A DNA stretch of 8,618 nucleotides from Gemmatimonadota bacterium. GTDB lineage: Bacteria; Orphanbacterota; Orphanbacteria; Orphanbacterales; Orphanbacteraceae. The notes beneath the pieces are model-generated. The model was not told the DNA's origin and did not search any database. It saw only the letters and a list, made by a program, of their open reading frames with translations. The stretch lies in NCBI GenBank assembly GCA_013002425.1, contig JABDJQ010000332.1, forward strand, positions 1 to 8,618. Direction: 5' to 3'. Numbering within the stretch: the stretch's first letter is position 1; every line of letters begins with the position of its first letter. Shown piece by piece: positions 1 through 6,098 of this stretch. A program made the position numbers and the translations under genes.

Positions 1-2
1 AT

Positions 3-1220
3 CCGCGCCTCCCCGCGCGCGTGCCCGACGGTACGCTTCCCGTGCGGAGTCTTCTGATCGTGCCGTTCCGAACCGAGACCGATGTTACGGGCATTATCTA
101 TCTCGACCGCTTCGAAAACCGCGATCCGTTCGGCTCGCGTGAGCTCGATCTGGTGGTCGGGCTGGTTCGTTCCGAGCGGTTCTTCCTCTCGCTGCTCGCG
201 TCGCGCCAGCGTGAACTGGTCGAAGAGAACAGCCGGCTTCGCATGCAGGTTTCGAAGGGAAACTTCGACGAAATCGTCACGCAGAGCGAACGCATGTACG
301 AAGTGCTCGACCTCGTTCGCAAGGTGGCGTCCACGAACGTGACCGTGCTGATTCAGGGTGAAACCGGTACAGGCAAACAGCTCGTGACGAAAGCGGTCCA
401 TGGCGAATCGCCGCGCCGCGAACGGACGCTCTACAGCATCAACTGCGCGACACTTCCCGAGCAGCTGCTCGAAAGCGAACTGTTCGGCCATATCGCCGGT
501 TCGTTCACGGGCGCGAACCGCGACAAGACGGGACTGCTCATGGAGGCGTCGGGATCATCGGTCTTTCTCGACGAGATCGACAAGATGAAGATCGGCGTGC
601 AGTCGAAGCTTCTGACGGTGCTCGAGGAAAAGCGCATTCGCCCGATCGGATCGAACGAGTATTTCGACGTCGACGTTCGTTTCATCTGCGCGTCGAATCG
701 CGATCTGAAGAAGGAAGTCGAGGAGGGCCGCTTCCTCGAGGATCTCTACTACCGGCTGAACACGATCAAGATCGATCTGCCGCCGCTTCGCGACCGTGTG
801 GAAGACATACTGCTGCTCGCGCAGTACTTCCTGCGCGTGTTCGCCGCCGAAATGGGGAAAGAGACGCCGCGCATCGACGAACGGGCCTCGCAGGCGCTGC
901 TGCAGTTTTCATGGCCTGGAAACGTCCGCGAACTGCGAAGCGAAATGCGGCGCGTGATCGTCCTTCACGACGGCGGCCCGATTACGGTCAGTTCGTTCTC
1001 GCCGGCCATCACGAACTTCACGGCCGGTCAGGAGAAGAGCCGTGAGAGCGCGCCGGTTCCCGGCGAAGGTCCGCTCAAGGAGCAGGTGGACCGTTTCGAA
1101 CGGCAGTTGCTCGAGAAGTATCTCGAGGAGCACGGCGGCAACGTTTCGAGCATGGCGCGCGACCTCGGCATTTCGCGCTGGGGGCTCCACAAGAAACTCG
1201 AACGCCACGGCCTTCGCTGA
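3..1220 (+). CDS. Sigma-54 enhancer-binding protein, GAF/AAA+/Fis-HTH (5' end missing)
   Basis: Transcription activator that uses ATP hydrolysis to open promoters held by sigma-54 RNA polymerase. The frame is open from base 3, so the true start lies outside the window. Counting from the in-frame GTG at 21, residues 1-50 look like the end of a GAF sensor domain (VPF...GIIYLDR). Residues 60-80 are a likely coiled-coil linker. The AAA+ domain spans about 85-330: Walker A GETGTGK 113-119, sigma-54 contact loop GSFTGA 160-165, Walker B FLDEID 182-187, arginine-finger region FLEDLYYRLN 238-247 and WPGNVREL 298-305. A Fis-type helix-turn-helix lies at 364-399. Two positions differ from consensus: GAFTGA is GSFTGA, and the first arginine of FRxDLYYRL is Leu. 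There is no receiver domain in the visible part; an N-terminal FHA domain is possible but lies outside. The family call is firm; target genes are unknown. Confidence 0.93.
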   Translation, partial: PRLPARVPDGTLPVRSLLIVPFRTETDVTGIIYLDRFENRDPFGSRELDLVVGLVRSERFFLSLLASRQRELVEENSRLRMQVSKGNFDEIVTQSERMYEVLDLVRKVASTNVTVLIQGETGTGKQLVTKAVHGESPRRERTLYSINCATLPEQLLESELFGHIAGSFTGANRDKTGLLMEASGSSVFLDEIDKMKIGVQSKLLTVLEEKRIRPIGSNEYFDVDVRFICASNRDLKKEVEEGRFLEDLYYRLNTIKIDLPPLRDRVEDILLLAQYFLRVFAAEMGKETPRIDERASQALLQFSWPGNVRELRSEMRRVIVLHDGGPITVSSFSPAITNFTAGQEKSRESAPVPGEGPLKEQVDRFERQLLEKYLEEHGGNVSSMARDLGISRWGLHKKLERHGLR

Positions 1221-1283
1221 GCCTCTCCACAGGGCAGCTGTACTTTTCAATCCTCTCTTATCCCTTGCCGCGCATCCGGCCTG

Positions 1284-1300
1284 TTGGTACCCTGTCCGCA
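1284..1300 (+). promoter_or_regulatory. Possible sigma-54 (-24/-12) promoter ahead of the ETF-QO gene
   Basis: The 17-mer TTGGTACCCTGTCCGCA lines up with the sigma-54 consensus YTGGCACGNNNNTTGCW. The invariant GG (1286-1287) and GC (1298-1299) are in exact register, 10 bases apart. Mismatches are C to T in the -24 box, the following G, and both T residues of TTGC. The -12 GC lies 47 bp before the ATG at 1347, leaving room for a leader of about 35 nt. The upstream gene encodes a sigma-54 activator, which makes the site more plausible, but a 13-of-17 match can arise by chance. The overlapping sigma-70 reading (TTGCCG, 17 bp, TACCCT) is weaker. Confidence 0.35.
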
Positions 1301-1346
1301 TCGCTAACCGCTTACGCACGCACGCGCTGCAGGGAGTCGATCCTCC

Positions 1347-3041
1347 ATGCCTCCTGAAAGAGAAGTTCTCGAAGTCGACGTACTTTTCGTCGGAGCCGGC
1401 CCCGCTTCTCTGGCCGGGTCGATCCATCTCGCGAAGAAGATCAAAGCCCATAACGAGTCCGCCGAATCGACGGGCGCGAAAAAGATCGAAGAGCCCTTCA
1501 TCGGCATCATCGAAAAAGGAGCCGAGGTCGGCGCCCATTCCCTCTCCGGCGCCGTACTCGATCCGAAGCCGCTACGCGACCTCATTCCCGACCACAAGGA
1601 GAAGGGGTGTCCGATCGAGGCCGAAGTCTCGAAGGACGAACTCTACTTCCTGACGAACAAGGGAAAAATCAAAGCGCCGGTCACGCCGCCCCCGCTCAAG
1701 AATCACGGGTACTACGTCGTTTCGCTCGGCGATCTGACGAAATGGCTCGCCGAGCAGGCCGAGGCGGAAGGCGTCGAAGTCTTTCCCACGTTCCCGGGGA
1801 CGGAAGTTCTCGAGGAGAACGGCAAGGTCATCGGCATCCGCACGCAGGACAAGGGAATCGACAAAGAGGGGAACCACAAACCGAACTATCAGCCGGGCGC
1901 CGACTTCACCGCTCCCGTCACCGTGTTCGCAGAAGGCACGCGCGGCAGCCTGGCGAAGCAGCTGTTCACGAAGCACCCCGAGCTCATGAAGGACCGGAAC
2001 CCGATGGTTTACGGTTTAGGGGTGAAGGAAGTCTGGAAAATCCCGCCGGGGCGCATCAAGCCGGGCGAGGTCATACATACGATGAACTATCCGCTGAATA
2101 CCGACACGTACGGCGGCGGATGGATCTATGGAATGAAAGACGATCACATCTCCATCGGTCTCGTCGTCGGTCTCGATTACAAAGACCCGTTTCTCGACCC
2201 GCACGCGAAATTTCAGGAGTGGAAGGAGCACCCGCTTCTCCACGGGCTGATCGACGGCGGCGAGATGGTCAGTTACGGTGCGAAGACGATGCCGCTCGGC
2301 GGTTACTTCTCCGTTCCGCAGCTCAGCATGGACGGGGCGATTCTCTGCGGCGACACGGCGTCGATGCTGAATCCCATGCGGCTCAAGGGGATTCACACCG
2401 CGATGCAGTCCGGCATCTATGCGGCCGACGCGATCTTCGAAGCGATGCTTTCCGGTGATTACTCGCGCGCGTCGCTCGAGAAGTACGACGCGCTCGTCGA
2501 ACAGAGCTGGATCACGAGCGAGCTCAAGTCGTCGCGCAATTTTCACCAGGGCTTCGAAAACGGACTCTGGTCGGGGCTGATCAATACGAGCCTCTCGTTC
2601 CTGAACGGCGGCGCCGGGCTCAAGAATCGCATGGCGGCGAAAGCGGGCCACGAGCGCATGGAAACGATTCAGGAATACTACGGCGCGCAGAAGGCGCCCC
2701 CCGCCGCGAAGCAGTTCGACGGAAAGCTCACGTTCGATAAACTGACCGATCTGTTCAAATCGGGCACAGAGCATCTCGAGGACCAGCCCGCTCATCTCAA
2801 GATTCTGGAACCGGACATCTGTTCGAATCGATGCACGATAGAGTACGGGAACCCGTGTGAGCGCTTCTGCCCGGCGAATGTCTACATATGGGAACAGGAC
2901 GCGAACGACGGGAAGGGGAAAGTGCGCATCGATTTTGCTAACTGTGTCCACTGCAAGACCTGCGACATCATGGACCCCTACCAGATCATCAACTGGACCA
3001 CACCGGAAGGTGGCGGGGGACCGCAGTACGAAAAGCTTTAG
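1347..3041 (+). CDS. Electron transfer flavoprotein-ubiquinone oxidoreductase (ETF-QO)
   Basis: Membrane-associated FAD/4Fe-4S enzyme that passes electrons from reduced electron transfer flavoprotein to quinone, linking fatty-acid and amino-acid oxidation to respiration. The product has 564 residues, near the usual bacterial length of about 550. The N-terminus holds the FAD dinucleotide fold VGAGPASL (15-22). Further FAD/quinone-domain motifs are VFAEGTRGSLAKQL (193-206), GGGWIYGM (256-263) and the second FAD segment CGDTASMLNPMRLKGIHTAM (334-353). The C-terminus is a ferredoxin-like domain: RFCPA (C508) and NCVHCKTCDIMDP (C533, C536, C539) match the four cluster ligands of the family, ending in the typical PEGGGGP. 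Three more cysteines (C492, C496, C504) precede C508. The ATG at 1347 has AGGGAG at 1331-1336. No etfA/etfB is present in the window. Confidence 0.95.
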   Translation: MPPEREVLEVDVLFVGAGPASLAGSIHLAKKIKAHNESAESTGAKKIEEPFIGIIEKGAEVGAHSLSGAVLDPKPLRDLIPDHKEKGCPIEAEVSKDELYFLTNKGKIKAPVTPPPLKNHGYYVVSLGDLTKWLAEQAEAEGVEVFPTFPGTEVLEENGKVIGIRTQDKGIDKEGNHKPNYQPGADFTAPVTVFAEGTRGSLAKQLFTKHPELMKDRNPMVYGLGVKEVWKIPPGRIKPGEVIHTMNYPLNTDTYGGGWIYGMKDDHISIGLVVGLDYKDPFLDPHAKFQEWKEHPLLHGLIDGGEMVSYGAKTMPLGGYFSVPQLSMDGAILCGDTASMLNPMRLKGIHTAMQSGIYAADAIFEAMLSGDYSRASLEKYDALVEQSWITSELKSSRNFHQGFENGLWSGLINTSLSFLNGGAGLKNRMAAKAGHERMETIQEYYGAQKAPPAAKQFDGKLTFDKLTDLFKSGTEHLEDQPAHLKILEPDICSNRCTIEYGNPCERFCPANVYIWEQDANDGKGKVRIDFANCVHCKTCDIMDPYQIINWTTPEGGGGPQYEKL

Positions 3042-3074
3042 GCCTTTCATATAGAGATCGTCAGTCCATTGAGC

Positions 3075-3083
3075 GAGGAGGGG
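3075..3083 (+). promoter_or_regulatory. Ribosome binding site fixing the start at 3087
   Basis: GAGGAGGGG, with core AGGAG at 3076-3080, lies 6 nt before the ATG at 3087. It would fall inside the coding region if the in-frame TTG at 3069 were used. The site, together with the signal peptide that begins at 3087, decides for the ATG. Confidence 0.8.
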
Positions 3084-3086
3084 TTC

Positions 3087-4028
3087 ATGAATCGATTGTC
3101 TTTTTACCGGCTGCCGGCAGCGTTTGTCTGCCTGGCTGCCGCGCTCCTGCTGTCGGCGCCGGCTGCCGAAGCGCAGCTGGAAGACCAGCTCTCGGCCTAC
3201 ACGGGTGTTAACGCCGAAGGGTACCTCGGACCGCTTGCGGATGCATTCGGGTCGAACCTCAACAGCGGGCTCTATCACACGGCTTCGATCGGCGGTTTCG
3301 GACCGCAGGTCAGCCTCGAAATCAAAGCAATGGCCGTCAAGTTCGGTGACGACGACAGGTTCTTCACCGCGCAGACGGAAGGGTTCTTCGTCGGCCCGGA
3401 GTCGGGAGAAGCGCCGACCGTCGTGGGGCCGACCGAAGGCGTGACCGTTGAGGGAGACGGGGGCGCCATGTACACGTTCCCCGGCGGCTTCGATGTGAGT
3501 TCGTTCGGACTCGCCGCGCCGCAGATCCGAATCGGCGCCGTAGCCGGAACGGAAGCGCTGGTTCGCTACTTCGCCGCGGAGTTCGGATCCGAAGGAGAGA
3601 CCACGGAACTGGGCGACGTGAGCCTGTTCGGGTTCGGCGTCCGTCACAGTCTTTCGCAGTACCTCGGAGCGGTTTTCCCGGTGGCGCTCTCCGCCGGTTT
3701 CTTCTATCAGACGCTCGATGTCGGGAAGACCGCATCGGGCGCGGACTTCATCGCGTCGGAAGCGCTTTCGATCGGCGTGCAGGCCAGCAAGGACTTCGGC
3801 TTCGTCGAACCGTACGCCGGCCTTTCGTTCGACAGTTTCAATATGGACGTGACCTACGACAGCGACTCGGACGATTCGGAGGATCCGATCAAGCTGAGTT
3901 TCGACTCGGAGAAAACGGCGCATCTCGCGATGGGCGTTACGCTCAAGGTTCCGTTCGTAAGCGTGAACGGCGAGTTCAATGTCGCCGGTCAAAACAGCTT
4001 CGCCGTCGGCCTCGCGGTCGGGAATTAG
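3087..4028 (+). CDS. Secreted, probably outer-membrane beta-barrel protein, DUF6588-like
   Basis: Function unknown. The product has 313 residues. Residues 1-29 are a clear Sec signal peptide (basic start, hydrophobic LAAALLLS core) ending AEA before Q30. The segment 40-65 (GVNAEGYLGPLADAFGSNLN, then SGLYHTA) and the alternating beta pattern after it resemble what I recall of DUF6588 barrel-like proteins; this is recognition by eye, not a search. Many amphipathic strands follow (for example 146-162, 178-210, 226-256, 280-312), and a very acidic loop, DSDSDDSEDP, sits at 258-267. The last residue is Asn, not the C-terminal aromatic typical of many BAM substrates. The gene is 45 bp after the ETF-QO stop with no terminator seen between, so some co-transcription is possible, and 12 bp before its partner at 4041. 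Confidence 0.8.
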   Translation: MNRLSFYRLPAAFVCLAAALLLSAPAAEAQLEDQLSAYTGVNAEGYLGPLADAFGSNLNSGLYHTASIGGFGPQVSLEIKAMAVKFGDDDRFFTAQTEGFFVGPESGEAPTVVGPTEGVTVEGDGGAMYTFPGGFDVSSFGLAAPQIRIGAVAGTEALVRYFAAEFGSEGETTELGDVSLFGFGVRHSLSQYLGAVFPVALSAGFFYQTLDVGKTASGADFIASEALSIGVQASKDFGFVEPYAGLSFDSFNMDVTYDSDSDDSEDPIKLSFDSEKTAHLAMGVTLKVPFVSVNGEFNVAGQNSFAVGLAVGN

Positions 4029-4035
4029 GGGGTGG
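4028..4035 (+). promoter_or_regulatory. Ribosome binding site fixing the start at 4041
   Basis: GGGGGTGG begins on the last base of the preceding stop codon and ends 5 nt before the ATG at 4041. The in-frame GTG at 4032 lies inside this purine run, which makes the ATG the better start. Confidence 0.6.
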
Positions 4036-4040
4036 CGAAC

Positions 4041-4652
4041 ATGAAAAACACCATACGTAAAATCGTTCTGCTGACGTGCCTCGTGTTTCTGACCGGGGGC
4101 GAAAGCTGTGTGGTCGATCAGAAAGTGATCGATGTGATTCTGAAAGAGAAGGTGTGCGCCGTGTTCTCGGAGAACAGCGCGGACCAGGAGTACATGACGA
4201 CGGAAACGATCGACTACGCGCAGGAGATCGACGATATCCTGGCGGACAACGACTACGTGCGAACGGACATCGCCGAACTGACGGTCGAGGGGGGCGCCTA
4301 CGGAGTCGTTTCGCTTCCGGACGGGGCCGACTGGGAGATCTCGGGCAGCGTGAACGTACGCCGCGTCGATCTCGGGGGCGCGCCTGTCGCGCTGATCGAC
4401 TACGCGAGCGAAGATCTGCGCCCGCTGATCGGCGTCGAGAAGCCTGCGTCGCTGAATGCAGCCGGTGTCAACCTGCTGAACGCCGCGGTCGAGGACTATC
4501 TGAACGGGAGCAACCCGGTGCTCGAATTCATCTCGATGGGGACGGTAGATCCCGATCCGTCCGAATCGAACCGCATTATCTTCGAGTGGAAGGCGTGGGT
4601 GCTGTTCGCGGTGACCCTGCAGGAAGAACTCGACGTGTTCGATCCGATCTAG
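4041..4652 (+). CDS. Secreted protein of unknown function, partner of the upstream barrel gene
   Basis: I do not recognise a family. The product has 203 residues. MKNTIRK followed by a hydrophobic stretch (8-18) is a signal peptide. C23 sits where a lipoprotein cysteine would, but the residues before it are GES; Glu at -2 does not fit a lipobox, so lipidation is doubtful. C23 and C39 could instead form a disulfide after export. The mature part is acidic and appears mixed alpha/beta: residues 55-70 helical, 78-125 strand-rich (TVEGGAYGVV, WEISGSVNVRRVDL), 137-155 helical, then two strands 158-168 and 176-194 that are rich in aromatics. It is 12 bp after the barrel gene and surely shares its transcript, so an envelope role together with that protein is a reasonable inference. 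Convergent with the ATP-grasp gene; the hairpin array lies just downstream. Confidence 0.75.
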   Translation: MKNTIRKIVLLTCLVFLTGGESCVVDQKVIDVILKEKVCAVFSENSADQEYMTTETIDYAQEIDDILADNDYVRTDIAELTVEGGAYGVVSLPDGADWEISGSVNVRRVDLGGAPVALIDYASEDLRPLIGVEKPASLNAAGVNLLNAAVEDYLNGSNPVLEFISMGTVDPDPSESNRIIFEWKAWVLFAVTLQEELDVFDPI

Positions 4653-4679
4653 ATCGAAACCGATCGCGTGACATCTCTA

Positions 4680-4843
4680 TGGCGGGGCTTCGGCCGCCAC
4701 CTCCTTTTCGAGGTGCGGCAGAGGTCCCGCCTTTTTCAAGGCGGGGAGAGGTCCCGCCTTCTTTCAAGGCGGGCAGAGGTCCCGCCTTTTTCAAGGCGGG
4801 CAGGTCCCACCTTCTTTCAAGGCGGGGAGAACCCGCCTTTTTC
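4680..4843. repeat. Tandem hairpin array between convergent genes
   Basis: Seven consecutive palindromic units fill the intergenic gap. Unit 0 (4680-4699): TGGCG/CGCCA arms closing on a C(TTCG)G loop, with a bulge. Unit 1 (4698-4715): CACCTC, loop CTTTTC, GAGGTG. Units 2, 3 and 4 (4726-4745, 4753-4773, 4781-4800) are perfect 8-bp stems CCCGCCTT/AAGGCGGG with loops TTTC, CTTTC and TTTC. Unit 5 (4806-4826) is the same with loop CTTTC and one A/C mismatch (4809/4823). Unit 6 (from 4832) has only the left arm. Linkers are 5-7 nt, GAGAGGT- or CAGAGGT-like. Loop length alternates 4, 5, 4, 5 across units 2-5, as if a two-unit block was duplicated. Unit 1 keeps its pairing with different bases, which suggests that the folded form matters. 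Not a CRISPR array: there are no spacers. Confidence 0.85.
4740..4842 (+). terminator. Stacked intrinsic terminators ending the plus-strand genes
   Basis: In a second pairing register of the same array, the right arm of one unit pairs with the left arm of the next, and a T-run follows. The four cases are: 4740-4758 (GGCGGG, 7-nt loop, CCCGCC) then TTCTTT; 4768-4786 then TTTTT; 4795-4811 (one mismatch) then TTCTTT; 4821-4837 (5-nt loop) then TTTTT at 4838-4842. This is the usual layout of Rho-independent terminators for transcripts coming from 4652. Read on the minus strand, the equivalent stems are followed only by TTGAAA, so termination there should be weaker. The last T-run overlaps the stop codon of the opposing ATP-grasp gene. 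Inferred from sequence only. Confidence 0.65.
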
Positions 4844-6098
4844 ATGCGCCGGCCTTTTTTCGAAGAGAGTAGTAGACGTCGGTGAACCATTTGCCGACTT
4901 CGAAGAAGAACGGCCCCGGATCGTCCCAGCGAAACACCTGCCAGCGCGTGCGTGTCGGGCGCGCCAGCAGGTAGAGGCGGTTCCTGAATACGGTGTCGAT
5001 GAGCGCGCCGGCCGGCTCGCGCTTCAGGCGGATCAGGAAATGATCGACCGTGCCGAGGAACCAGCGGAGCCTCCGGCCCGCCGGGTATCGGCCGACAGGC
5101 GTTCGGGCGGCGTTCAATTTCTCGTCGCCAGGCTCGAGCCCGTCCTCGTAGAGACGTTCCAGCAGTCGCGGGAAGTCGATTCCGCAATCGATCGCGAGCT
5201 GGAGTGATCCCCAGAAACGCGGATTGATCTCCATGAGCACGAAGCGTCCGTCTTCGGCGCGCTTGTATTCGACCATCGCCACACCGTCCCACCGGTAGTG
5301 CTCCAGCAGGCGCAGCGTATCTTCCACGGGCGCCTCGTCTACCGGGAGGCTTTCACAGAGTACGGAGACGCCGCCCGAAGGCGGTTTCTCGAGGCGTCTT
5401 CGGTGACAGAACAGCGACAGGGCCTCGCCGCGATGACAGAGTGCGAACACCCCCACGCCGTCCCCCGCGATCTTCTCCTGCAGCAGAAACGCCACTTCCG
5501 GATTTCGCGACAGCGTCGCCAGGGCCTGAATCGGCCCCCGCAGATAGTCGACGGCCACTTTTTGAAAGCGGTCGCCCTGCTGCGACTCGCTGAGCCGGGG
5601 CTTCAGCACCGCCGGGTAGCGAAATGTCTTCACGATTTCCGTGTCTTCGGGCGACGGGGGCTTCGCGCCGCGCACTTCCGCGGTATGCGGGGTATCGATC
5701 CCGAGAGTCTGCGCCGTGCGCACGAGTTCCCCTTTGTCCGCAACGGCGCGAAAGGTCTCGTTCGAAACGAAAGGCAGAATCGTGAGGGGGCGAAGCGTCT
5801 CTTCGAGCGCGAGAACCTGCGTTACGGACCGGTCCGTGAGCGGCAGCAGCATGTCGGGCCGCGCGTCGCGCACGAACGAAAGCAGCCAGGTCTGGAACGC
5901 CGCGGGCTCCGCTTTCGGGCTCGGACACCGAACGGCCCGCGCGGCGTACCGGCTCTTGCACGCGATCGCGCTCTCCCTGTGGGAGACGACGATCAGTCGC
6001 GTGCCCTGCCGGCCGAGCGAACGCACGACGGCCAGCGCCTTTCTCGTCTCGCCGTCGAGAACGAGGACAGTCCGTGGCTTCTTACGCGCTTCCGGCAT
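4842..6098 (-). CDS. ATP-grasp domain ligase
   Basis: Predicted ATP-dependent carboxylate-amine (or similar) ligase; the substrate is unknown. The product has 418 residues. Residues 8-110 form a pre-ATP-grasp Rossmann-like domain (TVLVLDGETRKALAVVRSLG). The ATP-grasp fold spans about 115-325: K122 (ADKGEL), YPAVLKP with K166, the hinge FLLQEKI (204-210), an SGG loop (241-243), and metal/ATP residues E277 (VEYK), E290 and N292 (MEINPRFWGS). The basic, aromatic C-terminus (335-418, with WDDPGPFF 391-398) resembles the tail of ATP-grasp proteins often found beside surface-polysaccharide genes; that comparison is from memory. The ATG at 6098 has no clear Shine-Dalgarno and overlaps the end of the phosphatase gene by 17 bp, so translational coupling is likely. 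Glycan, peptide or metabolite modification are all possible. Confidence 0.88.
   Translation of the reverse strand: MPEARKKPRTVLVLDGETRKALAVVRSLGRQGTRLIVVSHRESAIACKSRYAARAVRCPSPKAEPAAFQTWLLSFVRDARPDMLLPLTDRSVTQVLALEETLRPLTILPFVSNETFRAVADKGELVRTAQTLGIDTPHTAEVRGAKPPSPEDTEIVKTFRYPAVLKPRLSESQQGDRFQKVAVDYLRGPIQALATLSRNPEVAFLLQEKIAGDGVGVFALCHRGEALSLFCHRRRLEKPPSGGVSVLCESLPVDEAPVEDTLRLLEHYRWDGVAMVEYKRAEDGRFVLMEINPRFWGSLQLAIDCGIDFPRLLERLYEDGLEPGDEKLNAARTPVGRYPAGRRLRWFLGTVDHFLIRLKREPAGALIDTVFRNRLYLLARPTRTRWQVFRWDDPGPFFFEVGKWFTDVYYSLRKKAGA

Noticed and set aside
1265..1293. Sigma-70 promoter TTGCCG / TACCCT with 17-bp spacing
   Set aside because: The -10 matches at only 3 of 6 positions; the overlapping -24/-12 reading fits better, though it too is unproven.
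909..1538. Minus-strand frame across the activator/ETF-QO gap
   Set aside because: It overlaps the ends of two well-supported genes, has no ribosome binding site and no similarity that I recognise.
2016..3992. 658-codon open frame on the minus strand
   Set aside because: It lies antisense to the ETF-QO and barrel genes, both of which have clear motifs and start sites. The translation is Arg/Glu-rich with no recognisable domain, as expected of an antisense frame in GC-rich coding DNA.
4041..4112. Lipoprotein signal in the 4041 gene
   Set aside because: C23 is preceded by G-E-S; Glu at -2 and Gly at -3 do not fit a lipobox, so only an exported protein is claimed.
4645..4656. 12-bp perfect palindrome CGATCTAGATCG over the stop codon
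   Set aside because: It is short, built of common GATC words and has no second copy nearby, so it is probably incidental.
4720..4843. CRISPR array
   Set aside because: Repeats are separated by only 5-7 nt of similar linker, with no unique spacers and no cas genes.
4076..4885. Repeat-bearing translated frames through the hairpin array, on both strands
   Set aside because: The unit spacing (27, 28, 25, 26 bp) is not a multiple of three, and the repeated peptides change frame between units. The palindromes explain the pattern better than a coding repeat.
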